64,000 bases of DNA from Tethya wilhelma (Eukaryota > Porifera > Demospongiae > Tethyida > Tethyidae), in NCBI GenBank assembly GCA_964030475.1, contig CAXIPT010000001.1:7158179-7222178 (forward strand), read 5' to 3'. Under the pieces are notes generated by a model, which saw only the letters and a list, made by a program, of their open reading frames with translations, was not told where the DNA came from and made no database searches. Each line of letters begins with the position of its first letter. Position 1 is the stretch's first letter. Shown here in pieces: positions 25,601-34,879 of the stretch. Position numbers and translations under genes: made by a program.

Positions 25601-26277
25601 CATGTATGCGGTGCTTAGGTCTCCGGCTGGTCCAGTGGACTTGGCATGCATGGCACCCCTTAGTGGTTCATACCATCAGGTTAATACGGTACCTTCCCAC
25701 CAGTTGACTCAGAGGCTAAGAATGAGTATTAGGAGTCTTTTGGGCCCTAAACTGGCCTCTCTGGCAGTTCTCACACTGATATGAATTGTGTGGCCCAGTG
25801 GGCCTCTTTGATGCCCACCATCCATGAGTTGAGAGAGCTGTCTGTCAGTCCACCTGCAAGCAACTAGCCCAGCACGGGCTCCTGGGGAGTGCAGTTGCAT
25901 GGCAGTGGACTCACAGTGCCTGTTCAGTGCACAGGCAAACTGGCTTGACCAGTTAGGCATGACCCACTAGTACATGTGGTAGCTAAAACTAACAGCATGA
26001 GTGAACAAGTGTATGGTGTGGATATGACTATGAGTGCATGAGCATGATCATGACATCTGTGTAGTGTGGTTATGATTTTTAAAATACGTACAGTCTGATG
26101 GTGTATGTACATTGAGATGTATCAGGCCTATGTGTGTGTTTTGCTGCATGTAAGCATGTAGTCACTAGAAAACCGTGCTAGCATGAATACTTTCACACAC
26201 ACCACATGTACACTCGGATATGCATGCACAATTCACGCACACTCTTAGACTTACCTCTATGTGTGAGTGCTAGTTCA

Positions 26278-26895
26278 TGGAGCCTATAGCTATAAAAGAG
26301 CTTGAAATTTAATTGGAACTTAAACTAAGGAATGGATTGAGTGTAAAATAGCATTAATTTCAGCTTCAAACTAAGTTGCAAGGGCATTTTATGCAAAAAC
26401 TAGCAAGTATAAAGTCCTCTTGGTCTCCCTTAATTGTACACAGCCTGCAACCAATATCATCAAGTGTTTTAGAGCCATAAAGTGTGTACTATATAATTAT
26501 AGCTATAGACCCATGCATGATTGATTCAAACTATATAACAGAACCTCTGTGATTAAAAAATAATCCTTCTTATTTGATGCCTGAGAAGCTCACTGTATGT
26601 TTTTTCAGTCATCTGGGGATTGTCTGGATTGTCTTGTCTTTCAAGTTGCCTGGTAGTTGTGCCAATAATAAAGCATGCACATATGCAAGCATTGGGAAGG
26701 TTATAGTAAATTTGTTGTTGTTGTTGTTGTTTTGCCAGTTTATTTATCTCATTGGAATAGTATAACTAGTTACATTGAATGATACATTCATCAAGCAAGC
26801 ACTTAAATTGCGGACTGCATGTTGCCATGAAGTTTTGATTCTGAAGAAGACTAGTACTAGCTTAGCTAACTTCAATAGGGATCTCAAGTAAAGCA
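26278..26895 (+). pseudogene. Relic of a copy-4-like kinase gene
   Basis: A promoter-like stretch GGAGCCTATAGCTATAAAAG at 26279-26298 resembles the promoter of kinase copy 4 (GGAGCCTATATAAAAGAG at 27243). About 480 bp on, AATGATACATTCATCAAGCA (26778-26797) matches the ERYTFIKQA coding stretch. At about 26848-26894, ACTAGTACTAGCTTAGCTAACTTC followed by AATAGGGATCTCAAGTAAAGCA matches the region encoding TDTSRAKFNRELKYSK, with an in-frame stop (AAGTAA). The ATP loop is missing. I read this as a decayed, internally deleted paralogue on the plus strand. Confidence 0.65.
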
Positions 26896-27120
26896 TCAGC
26901 GATATCATAGATAATATAGGGCTAATTTAGCTATGGTAATATGCATGCATTAATTCATGCTTTGTATGCATATGAACTAAGTGTCTATTATGTCATGCCA
27001 GCAGATTCCATAGAAGAAATCATGGATGCATTTACACATGTACCACACTGAAATGCAGCATGCTAGCACATTCCATAAAGGAAATCAAGGACAAATTCAC
27101 ACACACCTGTGTGGGGCTAT

Positions 27121-27205
27121 AGTATAATTATAATAATTATTATGTGATCACATGCAACAATTATTGTACATTATAATATTGTGATCACGACATAATTATT
27201 ATACT
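27121..27205. repeat. Imperfect foldback upstream of kinase copy 4
   Basis: The left arm starts AGTATAATTATAATAATTAT and runs to GTGATCAC. The right arm, GTGATCACGACATAATTATTATACT (27181-27205), is largely its reverse complement. The sequence is AT-rich, so it may be a small TIR element or a chance palindrome. It ends 43 bp before the TATA-like box. Confidence 0.45.
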
Positions 27206-27248
27206 TATGTACATACAAGACTGAAGTGTATGTACACTTGGTGGAGCC

Positions 27249-27258
27249 TATATAAAAG
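27249..27258 (+). promoter_or_regulatory. TATA box of kinase copy 4
   Basis: TATATAAAAG, 88 bp before the ATG at 27337. This spacing fits the other copies. An in-frame ATG at 27265 lies only 16 bp after the box and would probably be upstream of the transcription start. Confidence 0.6.
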
Positions 27259-27336
27259 AGGTATATGAATTCAAAGATGCCGCATCAAATCAAAAATAAT
27301 AATATTTGCAGTTTCAATCAATATAAGCTAAAATCC

Positions 27337-28275
27337 ATGGCAGCAAGCCTAAACGAAAGATACTTATTCATCAAGCAAGCAGGAAAGGGTACCTATGGAT
27401 CTATTTGGATTGCAGAAGATAACCAAACTGGTCAGACTGTTGCTCTCAAGGTCATGAAAAAGACTGATACTAGCCGAGCTAAGTTCAACAGGGAACTCAA
27501 GTACAGCAAAATGCTTGCAGATCATCCTAACATCATCACAACTCACGATACAGCTTATGAAACCAAGACATCCTTTGTAATGGTGCAGGACTATGCATCT
27601 GGAGGAGATTTGTTTGATGCTATTGAACCAGAAGTTGGTCTGGAAGAATCTAAAGCAAAGCTCTACATCAGTCAGATTGTAAAGGCTGTTCATTACATCC
27701 ATAGTAAAGGTCTAGTACACCGTGACATCAAACTCGAGAACATTGTACTTGGAGTAGAACTTCAACTGATTGACTTTGGGTTATCACTTTGTAAGGGCAA
27801 AAATGTATGTGGAGTTAGTGGCAGCATTCCTTATATTCCCCCCGAGATTTGTGGTGCTTCAGAAGAAATGGAATTCTATGTTGACCCATCATCTGACGTG
27901 TGGTCTGTAGGAATACTCCTTTTCTGCATGCTGACTGGTTGCTTTCCTTGGGAGCAAGCAACCCTGAGAGATCCTAGCTACTATGAGTTTTGTCAGTGGC
28001 AGAATGGTTCAACCATCAAACCTCCACAAATGTGGGAAAGATTTTCACCTCATCTTCTCTCTCTCTTCAAAAAGCTTCTGGCTAGAAATCCTTGTGACCG
28101 ATGTGAAGTTACAGAGATTTGCAAATATCTTAAAGACTCGTGGTTTACAAACTCATCCATTGAAAGTTTTCCTGAAGTTAAAAGTTGCAGTAATCCCATC
28201 AGTGTTCCTTTGGATACCCAGTATTGTCTGAGTACATACAATCATGATGGCCTCTCGATATCAGCAATGGATTGA
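27337..28275 (+). CDS. SBK-like serine/threonine kinase, copy 4 (divergent, plus strand)
   Basis: I start this gene at the ATG at 27337 (MAASLNERYLFIKQAGKGTYG), which gives 312 residues. The reasons are homology to the N-termini of the other copies, TATA-box spacing and a good ATCCATGG context. The frame is open upstream to another ATG at 27265. The glycine loop, the VALK lysine, HRD and DFG are present. Differences from the minus-strand copies are clear. HRDIKPEN has become HRDIKLEN. The loop before DFG is about six residues shorter. The segment after DFG reads LSLCKGKNVCGVSGSIPYIPPE. The conserved C-terminal VTA tail is replaced by LSISAMD. It may be a functional but faster-evolving paralogue. 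It is the only intact plus-strand member of the array. Confidence 0.88.
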   Translation: MAASLNERYLFIKQAGKGTYGSIWIAEDNQTGQTVALKVMKKTDTSRAKFNRELKYSKMLADHPNIITTHDTAYETKTSFVMVQDYASGGDLFDAIEPEVGLEESKAKLYISQIVKAVHYIHSKGLVHRDIKLENIVLGVELQLIDFGLSLCKGKNVCGVSGSIPYIPPEICGASEEMEFYVDPSSDVWSVGILLFCMLTGCFPWEQATLRDPSYYEFCQWQNGSTIKPPQMWERFSPHLLSLFKKLLARNPCDRCEVTEICKYLKDSWFTNSSIESFPEVKSCSNPISVPLDTQYCLSTYNHDGLSISAMD

Positions 28276-29195
28276 CTCTTTCAGTCTGAAATTTATAATT
28301 ATGAATAACAGTACTATAATTGTACTTTTGCATGCAGGTGTTAATTTTATGTGTACAGATATTAATTTTAATTTCTATGCATCATAAGATGCATAAACTT
28401 TACAGTCAAATTAATGTCAAAGAGTGGTTAGGAGTAGCAGTAGCCACACTATGCGCATGCGCATTAAAACCACGCGCGAACCAGAGCAACGAGTATACTA
28501 TAATTGACGACCTTTACAGAATGCTCTGTCTGAATTGGGGTTTTCGTTTTCAGACAACATTAGCTAGTGGCTTTGTAGTGTATCTAAAATAGTAATAATA
28601 TGAACTTATCAACCTGCATGGATGGTACATATTGATCTAGTAAAACCCATGTTAAACAAGTTGTATAATGTCTTAATTGGATTATTATGCATAACAGCAT
28701 TGGCTGTACAAGTGTTAGTACTGTGTTACTCTAGCCTCGTACCCAGGCCTACCCGTGCGGTTTAATTTTTAAACGTGAGGGTACTAGTCTTGGGAACAAG
28801 GCTAGCGTTACTCCTAGTTATTGATAATTTTTTTGGTTTACATGCCTGTTATTACACAAAAAAAAGTGTTGATTTTCCAAGCACACACATAATTATGCAT
28901 TTATTATTCTTGTTTATTCAAATCAGATTTAATTAATTGCTTGAAGATTACAATGTCATTCAAGAGCTAAAATTTATCAGTGAGTGATACTGACTACAAA
29001 TTGACACAACAAACTTTAAAGAAAACATGGTTATATTAAGAGTTCCTTTGATATTCTCCTTGCATGACTTATAGATTGAAAAGATGATCCCATATGCCAA
29101 CCCTCAACTGCTGGCTCACTGATTCGGTTGGCAGCATTACCAAATGAGTTTAGTAGTATGACTCGAAAGTCAGAATCAATTAATCTCATGTTCAT
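28276..29195. other. Intergenic; start of a large duplicated unit
   Basis: No gene seen. From about 28495 the sequence matches 31408 onward with many small changes. It carries the foldback insertion described at 28732-28804, which the second copy lacks. Confidence 0.65.
28732..28804. mobile_element. TAG...CTA foldback element with 9-bp target duplication
   Basis: A 73-bp element whose ends TAGCCTCGTACCCAGG and CTTGGGAACAAGGCTA are imperfect inverted repeats. It is flanked by GTGTTACTC (28723-28731) and GCGTTACTC (28805-28813), eight of nine identical. The paralogous site in the second duplicated unit (about 31639-31647) reads GTGTTATTC once with no insert. This shows the insertion directly. 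A 9-bp duplication fits Mutator-like transposition, but that superfamily assignment is inference. Confidence 0.8.
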
Positions 29196-30146
29196 TTAGA
29201 ATGCTGTGACTGAATGCTGGTAGTGGCTCTGACTGAAGATGTGTTGGTCACTGACAAGATTGTAGAAGATGTCTCTACACAATTCTTCTTCATCAAAGTG
29301 GAAGGTTGAGTGGACAAACCAGGGATCCTTGATGTGCTGAAGCACCTCCTTCACTTCACAACGCTCACGAGGATCCATTGCAAGGAGTTTGTTAAAGAGA
29401 GAGAGAAGACTTGGGGAGAATTTCCTCCACATGCGTGGTGGCTTGGCAATGATGCCACTTTGCCATTGTACAAACTCGTAGTAGTTAGGATCGCTCAAGG
29501 TTGCTTGCTCCCAAGGAAAGCTTCCGGTCAGCATGCAGAAGAGGAGTATGCCTACAGACCACACATCACAAGATGGGTCAACATAGAATCCAATGTCGTC
29601 TGAAGCACTGCAAATCTCGGGAGGAGTGTAGGGAATGCTGCCACAAACTCTTGGCACATGAGTGCCTTTCCTGAGGGTCATTCCAAAATCGATCAGTTGT
29701 ACGAAAGAGCCTTCTTTGTCTCCAAGTACAATGTTCTCTGGTTTGATATCACGATGTACAAGACCCTTGCTGTGGATGTACTGAACGGCCTTGGTTATCT
29801 GACTGAGGTAGAGTTTTGCTTTAGATTCTTCTAGACCAACTTCTGGCTCAATAGCATCAAAAAGATCACCACCTGGTGCGAAATCTTGTACCATAACGTA
29901 TGAGGTTCTTGTCTCATATGCTGTGTCATGAGTTGTGATGATATTTGAATGCTTGGAAAGATGTTTGCTGTATTTGAGTTCTCTCTTGAAGTCAGCTCTA
30001 CTTGTGTTGTTCTTCTCCATGGCCTTGATGGCAACAGTCTGGCCAGTTTGGTTGTCTTCTGCAATCCAAGTAGTACCATAGGTACCTTTGCCTGCTTGCT
30101 TGATGAAAGTGTATCTATTGTCCAGATTTGATGAATCAACTGCCAT
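29196..30146 (-). CDS. SBK-like serine/threonine kinase, copy 5
   Basis: An intact 316-residue single-exon kinase, ATG at 30146. It is very close to copy 2 in the whole domain (GKGTYG, VAIK, HRDIKPEN, DFGMTLRKGTHVPRVCGSIPYTPPE). It differs at scattered positions such as SSNLDNRYTF near the N-terminus and SVTAF at the C-terminus. All residues needed for catalysis are present. It belongs to the second duplicated unit of the array, and its 3' flank is almost identical to that of the truncated copy 6. A TATA-like AT-rich box is found about 95 bp upstream, in flanks different from those of copies 2 and 3. Confidence 0.92.
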   Translation of the reverse strand: MAVDSSNLDNRYTFIKQAGKGTYGTTWIAEDNQTGQTVAIKAMEKNNTSRADFKRELKYSKHLSKHSNIITTHDTAYETRTSYVMVQDFAPGGDLFDAIEPEVGLEESKAKLYLSQITKAVQYIHSKGLVHRDIKPENIVLGDKEGSFVQLIDFGMTLRKGTHVPRVCGSIPYTPPEICSASDDIGFYVDPSCDVWSVGILLFCMLTGSFPWEQATLSDPNYYEFVQWQSGIIAKPPRMWRKFSPSLLSLFNKLLAMDPRERCEVKEVLQHIKDPWFVHSTFHFDEEELCRDIFYNLVSDQHIFSQSHYQHSVTAF

Positions 30147-30239
30147 TGTATTTTTATAGAACTATCTCTTCGAGAATTTGAGAGTGAGGTATCTGACAGT
30201 TTGTTCTAGTTGTGATATGAACCAACTCCTGGCTGCTCA

Positions 30240-30248
30240 TATTTATAT
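30240..30248 (-). promoter_or_regulatory. TATA-like box of kinase copy 5
   Basis: GATATAAATATG in gene orientation, about 95 bp before the ATG at 30146. It is a weaker match than in the other copies. Confidence 0.45.
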
Positions 30249-30603
30249 CTACAGACGCAGCAGAGTTAGGCTAGCTCAAAATTGAATTTTTAGCCCCCCT
30301 GCAGCTCAGCAGTGTGTGCATGTGTGCATATGTGCATGTGTGTGTATTGTGCATGTGACATTGTGTGTGTGTGTGTGTGCGTGCGTGTGTGTGTGTGTGT
30401 GTCTGTGTGTCTGACTTTGTCTGGTGACTACATGCTTACAAGTAGTCAGGCATGCACACTCAGATTGTACTTTTAAATTATAATACAGGAATGTATAATA
30501 GAGCTGGCAAAAGTGATCGTGCATGGTGTGGGAAACAATTCAAGTTAGTGTGAGTGAGCATGACATTCGCTCTAAAGTACAACAAAGTATTTCTGGCAAT
30601 GAT

Positions 30604-30605
<2 letters not shown>

Positions 30606-30648
<43 letters not shown>
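30606..30648. repeat. (AC)n microsatellite
   Basis: Dinucleotide run visible directly. Confidence 0.95.
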
Positions 30649-30650
<2 letters not shown>

Positions 30651-30892
30651 TGATGCATACACAGACATTTGTGAGTCTGATTAGTTTGAATTTCCCTGCG
30701 TGCATGCTTGATCTGATACCTTTCGTACAGATTAGAACCATCTTGAGCTTTATCTGTGCAATTATGACAGTTTGACTACATATACCATGCAGGCTCAGTG
30801 CATGTGCACCATGGCATACACTCACTGTCAGCACATTATAACATGTGCATTTTTTCTTGTCTTCTTGCCAGTACACCCAGAAGAAGTTGTCA

Positions 30893-30893
<1 letters not shown>

Positions 30894-30937
<44 letters not shown>
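30894..30937. repeat. (TG)n microsatellite
   Basis: Dinucleotide run. The sequence following it (CAGGAACACATGAACACTAT) recurs at 32787, after the (TG)n in the second duplicated unit and a 127-bp stretch. Confidence 0.95.
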
Positions 30938-32042
30938 AGGAACACATGAACACTATGGGCGGCACATGGGAGCCAGGGTTTTAGAGATTCAATTGCCATT
31001 CTGATTTCTTGTCTAATTTTGCATAATATTCTATCTGGCAAAAGTGTGTAGTTTATGCAAGTGTCATTATAATTATGCTTTGTATAATTTGGGTGCTTTT
31101 TATGCTGTATACTAAATCTTGCAACACATTCCACTGAAGAAATTGTGATTTTCTTGAACACAAAACCTTTCTCTAGTGGACTATATACATCACTGACAGT
31201 GAGTGACCAACTGCATCACTTATGCTACTGTACCGCAACTACAATTGTTGTACCTCTTAAGATTTTATGTAGCTATTCAATAAGAAATTTTGAGCATAAT
31301 TAGTAGGTGACCTGCTGAGCAAATTAAATGGGCACAATTTTTAGGCATAAAAAGAATAGAACAATCCAAGATAATCAATACCTAACCACAGCTGCATATC
31401 ACATGGTCGAGTTTACCATAACTGATAACCTATACAGAATGTTCTGTCTGAGTTCGAGTAGTCTTTTTCTAGACAAAATTAGTGGCTTTAATTGTAGTGT
31501 ATCTATGATTGTTGAAAATAATAATATAATAATATCAACCAGCATGGATGGGACAAATTTAACAGGTAAACAAGTTGTATAATGTCTTGTAATCGGATTG
31601 CTATACACAACAGCATTGTCTGTACAAGTGTTAGTACTGTGTTATTCATTGATAATTTTTCTGGTTTACATGTCAGTTATCACACAGAAAACGTTACTGT
31701 TAATTTTCCATTATCACTTTCAGCACGCACGTATGCATTCACTATTCTTGTTCGTTCAAATCAGATTTGTTTAAAAGATTACATTTAAGTGATAAAAATT
31801 ATCAGTGAGTGATACTGACATGCAAAATGACAACAAAAAAAAAGAGAAAACAAAAACCAATGAAGTTTAAAGAAAAACATAGTTATATTAAGAGTTCCTT
31901 TGATATTCTCCTTGCATGACTTGTAGATGAAAAGATGATCCCATATGCCAACCCACAACTGCTGGCTCACTGATTCGTTTGGCAGCATTACCAAATGAGT
32001 TTAGTAGTATGACTCGAAAGTCAGAATTGATCTCATGTTCAT

Positions 32043-32607
32043 TTAGAATGCTGTGACTGAATGCTGGTAGTGGCTCTGACTGAAGATGTGCTGGTCACTG
32101 ACAAGACTGTAGAAGATGTCTCTACACAATTCTTCTTCATCAAAGTGGAAGGTTGAGTGGACAAACCAGGGATCCTTGATGTGCTGAAGCACCTCCTTCA
32201 TTTCACAACGCTCACGAGGATCCATGGCAAGGAGTTTGTTAAAGAGAGAGAGAAGACTTGGGGAGAATTTCCTCCACATGCGTGGTGGCTTGGCAATGAT
32301 GCCACTTTGCCATTGTACAAACTCGTAGTAGTTGGGATCGCTCAAGGTTGCTTGCTCCCAAGGAAAGCTTCCGGTCAGCATGCAGAAGAGGAGTATGCCT
32401 ACAGACCACACATCACAAGATGGGTCAACATAGAATCCAATGTTGTCTGAAGCACTGCAAATCTCGGGAGGAGTGTAGGGAATGCTGCCACAAACTCTTT
32501 GCACGTGAGTGCCTTTCCTGAGGGTCATTCCAAAATCGATCAGTTGTACGAAAGAGCCTTCTTTGTCTCCAAGTACAATGTTCTCGGGTTTGATATCACG
32601 ATGTACA
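32043..32607 (-). pseudogene. SBK-like kinase copy 6, C-terminal half only
   Basis: Only the part from VHRDIKPEN to SVTAF remains, nearly identical to copy 5. Immediately 5' of the codons for VH the kinase homology stops and a (TG)n tract begins (32608 onward). The glycine loop, ATP lysine and helix C are absent, as is the promoter. The frame happens to stay open through the repeat, giving a run of His-Thr and an ATG at 32771, but that N-terminus has no kinase homology. It could make a C-lobe fragment at most. The break lies within a few bases of the deletion junction in copy 3. Confidence 0.9.

Positions 32608-32608
<1 letters not shown>

Positions 32609-32659
<51 letters not shown>
32609..32659. 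repeat. (TG)n microsatellite at the kinase break
   Basis: About 50 bases of TG directly abutting the truncated kinase copy 6. Confidence 0.95.
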
Positions 32660-32660
<1 letters not shown>

Positions 32661-33242
32661 TATGGTGGTTAAATACAGAGGCACCAGACATGCATCAACC
32701 TGTATGAACAAAACACTATGCCTCAGGATATGTTTCATGCATGCAGCAGCTTGCATACAAATCATGATCACTATAATTGGTTGCTCAGGAACACATGAAC
32801 ACTATATGGGTGGAATTCTATCAGCACATGGGAGCCAGGGTTTTAGAGATTCAATTGCCATTCTGACTTCTTGTCCAATTATATAGGAGAGTCTAGGATG
32901 GTACCAGACTCATGTGTTGAACTGCACTATATTGTCTGATTTCAACATCCATTATAATGAAGATTTTATGCAATTAAAGAAACAGTATTCAACCGCTAAA
33001 TATTACGATCATTAGATGAAACCATTATATAATTATTATGAATGCATAAAATCTTTTTGGCCACTAGAATTGGGACCTAATAGTAATTTTACATAATATT
33101 ATATCTGGTAAAGTATGTAGTTTACGCAAGTGTGATTATATTAATTTTGTGTTTTGTATAATTTGGGTGTTTTTTATGCTGTATACTAATCTTGCAACAC
33201 ATTCCACTGAAGAAATCGTGGATACAACATTACCACACATGT

Positions 33243-33307
<65 letters not shown>

Positions 33308-33514
33308 TACACATGCACAATTTATGTACTTGCACTCTTTGATGTATGCATTCACAGTTAGACTTATCTGTATACGTGTGAGCGCTAGCTAATGGAGCCT
33401 GTACAAAAGAGCTTGAGATAAATAAGTTGAATGTGAAACATCACAAACTAAGAACTGAAAGTAAATTTCAGCTTCAAACTAAGTTGCAATGATAGCAACC
33501 CTATTTAAGGTGGT
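32660..33514. other. Intergenic, duplicated DNA and a copy-4-like promoter relic
   Basis: 32786-33225 is homologous to 30937-31150. From about 33350 the sequence resembles 26245-26380, upstream of the first kinase relic: GAGCGCTAGCTAATGGAGCCTG is followed by ACAAAAGAGCTTGAG. This is a decayed version of the copy-4 promoter. Confidence 0.6.
33241..33302. repeat. (AC)n microsatellite
   Basis: Dinucleotide run of about 60 bases. Confidence 0.95.
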
Positions 33515-33577
33515 ATAGTTTTGAGTGACTTACTGTACTTGAGTTCCCTGTTGAAGTTGGCTTGGCTAGAAAATCCC
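33515..33577 (-). pseudogene. Inverted fragment of a kinase N-lobe
   Basis: On the minus strand this encodes SQANFNRELKYSKS, matching the RAKFNRELKYSK helix-C region of copy 4. It lies head to head with a plus-strand kinase relic, so a rearrangement has inverted part of a copy. Confidence 0.65.
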
Positions 33578-33599
33578 CAGATTATAAGCTTTGAAACAA

Positions 33600-33930
33600 C
33601 TTTAATGAAGGATACAGATTCATCAAGCATTATGGAACTACTTGGATTGCAGAAGACTACCAAACTGGCCGGTGACACTGTTACCATAAAGACCATGAAG
33701 AATTACCTATTTGCTAATGTACCCTTAAGACTGACACTATATAGCAGTAGTCTCGCTAGCCAGACTCTCCCATTTTTTGCGTAGAGTCTGGCTAGCGAGA
33801 CTAATATAGCAGAGCCCAATTCAACTCAACTGGGAACTTTGAATTAGAGCAAATTGCTTGCAGATGATCCAACACCACTACAACCCATGCAAGACATAAC
33901 CAAGACATCTTTTGTGAATGTATTTACAGA
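33600..33930 (+). pseudogene. Plus-strand kinase relic interrupted by a foldback element
   Basis: AATGAAGGATACAGATTCATCAAGCA (from 33604) is followed by TATGGAACTACTTGGATTGC (33631). After that, codons resembling EDYQTG, DTVTIKTMK, then after the insertion FELEQIACR and TTTTH follow the order of copy 4, with the glycine loop deleted and several frameshifts. The element at 33748-33803 splits it. It most resembles copy 4 and is clearly non-functional. Confidence 0.75.
33748..33803. mobile_element. TAG...CTA foldback element with perfect 9-bp target duplication
   Basis: A 56-bp element with perfect 21-bp terminal inverted repeats (33748-33768 and 33783-33803, starting TAGTCTCGCTAGCCAGAC) around a 14-bp loop. 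It is flanked on both sides by ATATAGCAG (33739-33747 and 33804-33812). It is inserted in a kinase pseudogene. It is too short to encode anything, so it must have been moved by a transposase made elsewhere. Confidence 0.88.
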
Positions 33931-34879
33931 TGTACGTACTCATTCTGTTGTGTGTGTGTGTCTGTTTATAGTGTCATGTATATTAATTCATCGGCATACT
34001 CTCATTTCTGTACATTCCATAAACTGAAGAAGAACGCATGCCTGAGTAAACCATAATCATAATTTTGCCAGCTACAAATCAATAATATGATGCCATAGTA
34101 GTGTGTGGAGTGTAGCCTCATAAACCAGGAATTATCCTCTTAACAAGCTTTAATCAGTTTTCCACTAACCTTCCTTGCATTTAGCATATAGGACAAAGCA
34201 GGGAAGGCTTGGTTTATGAGGCTATGTGAAGTGCACAGACTGGCACACCACCACAATCACCTAAAACACAATACACACACTCTGTAAGATTTATAACTAA
34301 GCATATGCATAATACACATAACAGCATGAGAACTCCGATGAGAACTAGCTGTAACGTATATACATGGATATTATAGCTGGTATGGTATAATATAACATGC
34401 AGGGTAAATTTGCTTTATACCCTGATGACCTTTACCATGCCTTAGCTGACCGCGCGCACCTGCTGCGCTGGGGGGGGGGGGGCCGCCGGCAGTACTAAAC
34501 TCCACCCACCGGCATTCACTTCAATCATGCATCATTAGCAGCCCAGCCACAGTATTTGCGCATATCTTTTTGTACAGCCACATTTCAAGTTTACAATAAA
34601 TTTAAACTATAATATAACAATGCCAGCACTGTACTATCATATTTATACTTGAAAAAAGAATAAAATTAAAATTAATGGATTTAAAAATGATGTTATAGTT
34701 TGAATGAGTTCCACAATCATGAGCACAGCTCATTGAATCTTCAATTGAATGCAATCAGACTCTTAAGATTGCTTGTTTACGTGGTTCAGGCAACCAACTT
34801 GGAAGATCAAAATGCTCCAATCTTCTCTGAATGAAACCAGTCAGGAAGAGTTATTCGGGTTGAGTTCTGACTAAATCTT
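33931..34879. other. Intergenic spacer with a foldback and a G run
   Basis: No gene seen. It contains the element at 34113-34224 and a run of 12 G at about 34471-34482 within a locally GC-rich patch. Confidence 0.6.
34113..34224. mobile_element. TAG...CTA foldback element, 112 bp
   Basis: Begins TAGCCTCATAAACCAG and ends CTTGGTTTATGAGGCTA, an inverted repeat of about 15 bp. It is flanked by TGTGGAGTG (34104-34112) and TGTGAAGTG (34225-34233), eight of nine identical. Terminal trinucleotides and target-duplication length are the same as in the other two dated insertions of this array. Confidence 0.75.

Larger units (their letters stand above)
24807..26277. other. Intergenic region with microsatellites and a foldback element
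   Basis: No gene is seen. It contains two (TG)n tracts, a short foldback at 25321-25365, and a segment beginning TTTAGCCCCCTGCAGCT (24817) that recurs with few changes at about 30289, upstream of kinase copy 5. Confidence 0.6.
26896..27336. other. Upstream flank of kinase copy 4 with a tandem duplication and a foldback
   Basis: A segment of about 60 bp carrying ATTCCATAGAAGAAATCATGG (27006) is repeated in tandem with changes at about 27070. A foldback lies at 27121-27205, just upstream of the TATA-like box. Confidence 0.55.
28495..31150. repeat. Duplicated unit with kinase copy 5, first copy (partner 31408-33225)
   Basis: Homology to 31408-33225 is read at both ends and in the middle. Examples are CAGAATGCTCTGTCTGA/CAGAATGTTCTGTCTGA, the kinase 3' flank around 29040-29195 versus 31885-32042, and GGAGCCAGGGTTTTAGAG at 30968 and 32831. 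The last homologous block includes TTGCAACACATTCCACTGA at 31119 and 33193. The second copy has lost the N-terminal half of the kinase and its promoter. Confidence 0.8.
30249..32042. other. Intergenic, with three microsatellites and duplicated DNA
   Basis: No gene seen. It contains (TG)n near 30360-30402, (AC)n at 30606-30648 and (TG)n at 30894-30937. From 31408 the second duplicated unit begins. Open frames across the repeats encode only His-Thr or Cys-Val runs. Confidence 0.65.

Noticed and set aside
27265..27336. Upstream in-frame ATGs (27265 and 27277) of kinase copy 4
   Set aside because: They lie within about 30 bp of the TATA box, probably before or at the transcription start, and the added residues have no match in the other copies.
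32608..32771. N-terminal extension of kinase copy 6 through a His-Thr run
   Set aside because: It is translation of a TG microsatellite plus unrelated flank, with no kinase homology. The copy is a truncated pseudogene.
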